A stretch of 64,000 nt of DNA, from the NCBI GenBank assembly GCA_024291935.2, contig CM044306.1, positions 18,547,001 through 18,611,000 of the forward strand, written 5' to 3'. Made by a program: the position numbers and the translations under genes. Of this stretch, positions 62,898-64,000 are shown piece by piece (the stretch's first letter is position 1; every line of letters starts with the position of its first letter). Below the pieces are notes generated by a model, which saw nothing but the letters and a program-made list of their open reading frames with translations, did no database searches and was not told the origin of the DNA. Source of the DNA: Okapia johnstoni. Taxonomy: Eukaryota > Chordata > Mammalia > Artiodactyla > Giraffidae.

Positions 62898-63938
62898 GAG
62901 CTGCAGAAGTCCTCTAGACAGACCAATGTTCTGGGGGTTAGAGGGGGATCTTACAGAAATGACTGAAAGTCTATAGCTCCTTCTCCCCTAGGAGCATTCA
63001 TGAATTCTGGGCAGGACTAAAGACTGATACTCTGGGCTCATCCTAAATAGAGGGCTTTGCTGCCGAACAGAAAAGCCATTAGAGCTTCCAACAGTCACAT
63101 AAGAACTAGAAAACCAAAATGGAAGACTTTAGGGATCTCCCATATGCAGCCAGTTTCTCTTCCAAACCCATGCTGAATTCCAAAGGTATGCAAGGAGTAA
63201 AGCTAAAAAGAGACATTGGCAAACCTCGAAAAGCAAAGCAGAAATTCTTATATTTCTCTTGGTGTTGAGGACACAATCTGCCAGGCCTCAGCTGGAAGCT
63301 GAGGAAGGTCACATTCCAAGAACAAGGTGAACCCAGGATGTGCTGAATCTCATCAGATCTGTAATACAGCTTCACCCCCACGAGATCCCCATCGGATTAT
63401 TGGGACTGGCCACACTTTGTGTCTTACAGAGCTAGAATGAACTGTCTCTGGTGGAAAATAACCATCTTGTGGAGACTTTACAGTGCTTAGATACTTAATT
63501 TCTAAGATGCAATCAAAAATTACTACCTATGTGAAAAGACAGAAATATATGACTGATAATCAAATGAAAAAAAATACACAATAGTAGATTCACAGGTGAT
63601 ACAGACATTGGAGTTAGAAGACAAAGGTTTTTAAATAACTATTTAAACATGTTCGGAAAATAGAAGGTGTACAAAATAGATGAAAAATGGAGAATTTTAA
63701 CAGGGAATAGAAATTTTAAAATCAAGTGATTATTTGATAACAAAAAAAAATCAAATTGACACTGAAAATAAATCGATGGATGGGTTTACTAGCTATAAAA
63801 GAGACAGGGTAAATGTACTGAAATACAGGTCAATATCTCTTTTGAGAGGAACAAAAGAATTGGAAAAGAATATTCCTAAATACCTCCCTACTTCTCCTCC
63901 CAACCCCCACAACCTCATTCCATTTCCTGCCTTATATA
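62898..63938. other. Intergenic sequence
   Basis: No gene or named repeat recognised. Confidence 0.35.
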
Positions 63939-63941
63939 TAT

Positions 63942-64000
63942 ATGTTAGTTGCTCAGTTGTGTCCAACTCTTTGCCACCCTGTGGACTGTAGCCCACCAGG
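63942..64000 (-). mobile_element. Bov-tA/Bov-A SINE, cut by the window end
   Basis: TTAGTTGCTCAGTTGTGTCC, then TGTGGACTGTAGCCCACCAG, the start of a reverse Bov-A unit. Confidence 0.85.

Noticed and set aside
58622..64000. ARL4D, the next expected gene upstream of DHX8
   Set aside because: No ARL4D coding sequence is found. By the remembered human spacing it would lie beyond the right edge.

Overview
This is a vertebrate nuclear genome window, almost certainly from a ruminant and probably a bovid. The evidence is the density of ruminant or cetartiodactyl retroposons: Bov-tA SINEs (tRNA-Glu-like head plus Bov-A body), two Bov-A2 dimers with a (GCT)n start, CHR-type tRNA-Glu SINEs, several BovB (RTE) LINE 3' fragments and ruminant L1 3' ends. 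Beneath these lie ancient mammalian MIR, L2, MER5A-type, MER20 and L1 copies. I cannot name the species from sequence alone.

Bases 1 to about 17,205 hold the 5' two thirds of one protein-coding gene on the minus strand: DHX8 (PRP22), the DEAH-box spliceosomal ATPase that releases spliced mRNA. Sixteen exons, each with a GT donor, fifteen AG acceptors and compatible phases, run from 17,158 down to 396. They encode about 820 residues: the N-terminal helical region, an Arg/Ser/Glu/Asp-rich tract, an S1 RNA-binding domain, the acidic linker, and the RecA1 lobe with Walker A, DEAH and SAT motifs plus the start of RecA2. The rest of RecA2 and the C-terminal domains lie left of the window. The introns are filled with SINEs, an L1 insertion, a BovB fragment and L2/MIR remnants. 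Exon 1 lies in a CpG-rich block that stops abruptly at about 17,205 against an old MIR, so the expected start codon and upstream promoter are not visible. This may be an assembly join or a true rearrangement.

Bases 17,206 to 64,000 are upstream of DHX8 and contain no protein-coding gene I can support. Open frames there are short and mostly cross repeats. The one functional gene I recognise is a microRNA hairpin on the minus strand at 49,499-49,578, matching MIR2117. As I remember the human map, MIR2117 lies about 39 kb upstream of DHX8 on the same strand; here the distance is about 32 kb, so position and orientation agree. About 360 bp 5' of the hairpin is a perfect 22-bp palindrome made of two AGGTCA half-sites.

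The remaining sequence is a layered transposon landscape. Many insertions can be dated relative to one another by intact target-site duplications. The clearest case is an old L1 at 45.2-49.1 kb broken by at least six later insertions. I found no sign of a novel multi-gene system. The points most worth a second look are the miRNA locus, the DHX8 exon 1 junction, the AGGTCA palindrome, a perfect inverted repeat beside a SINE, and a few repeat-poor blocks that may be regulatory.
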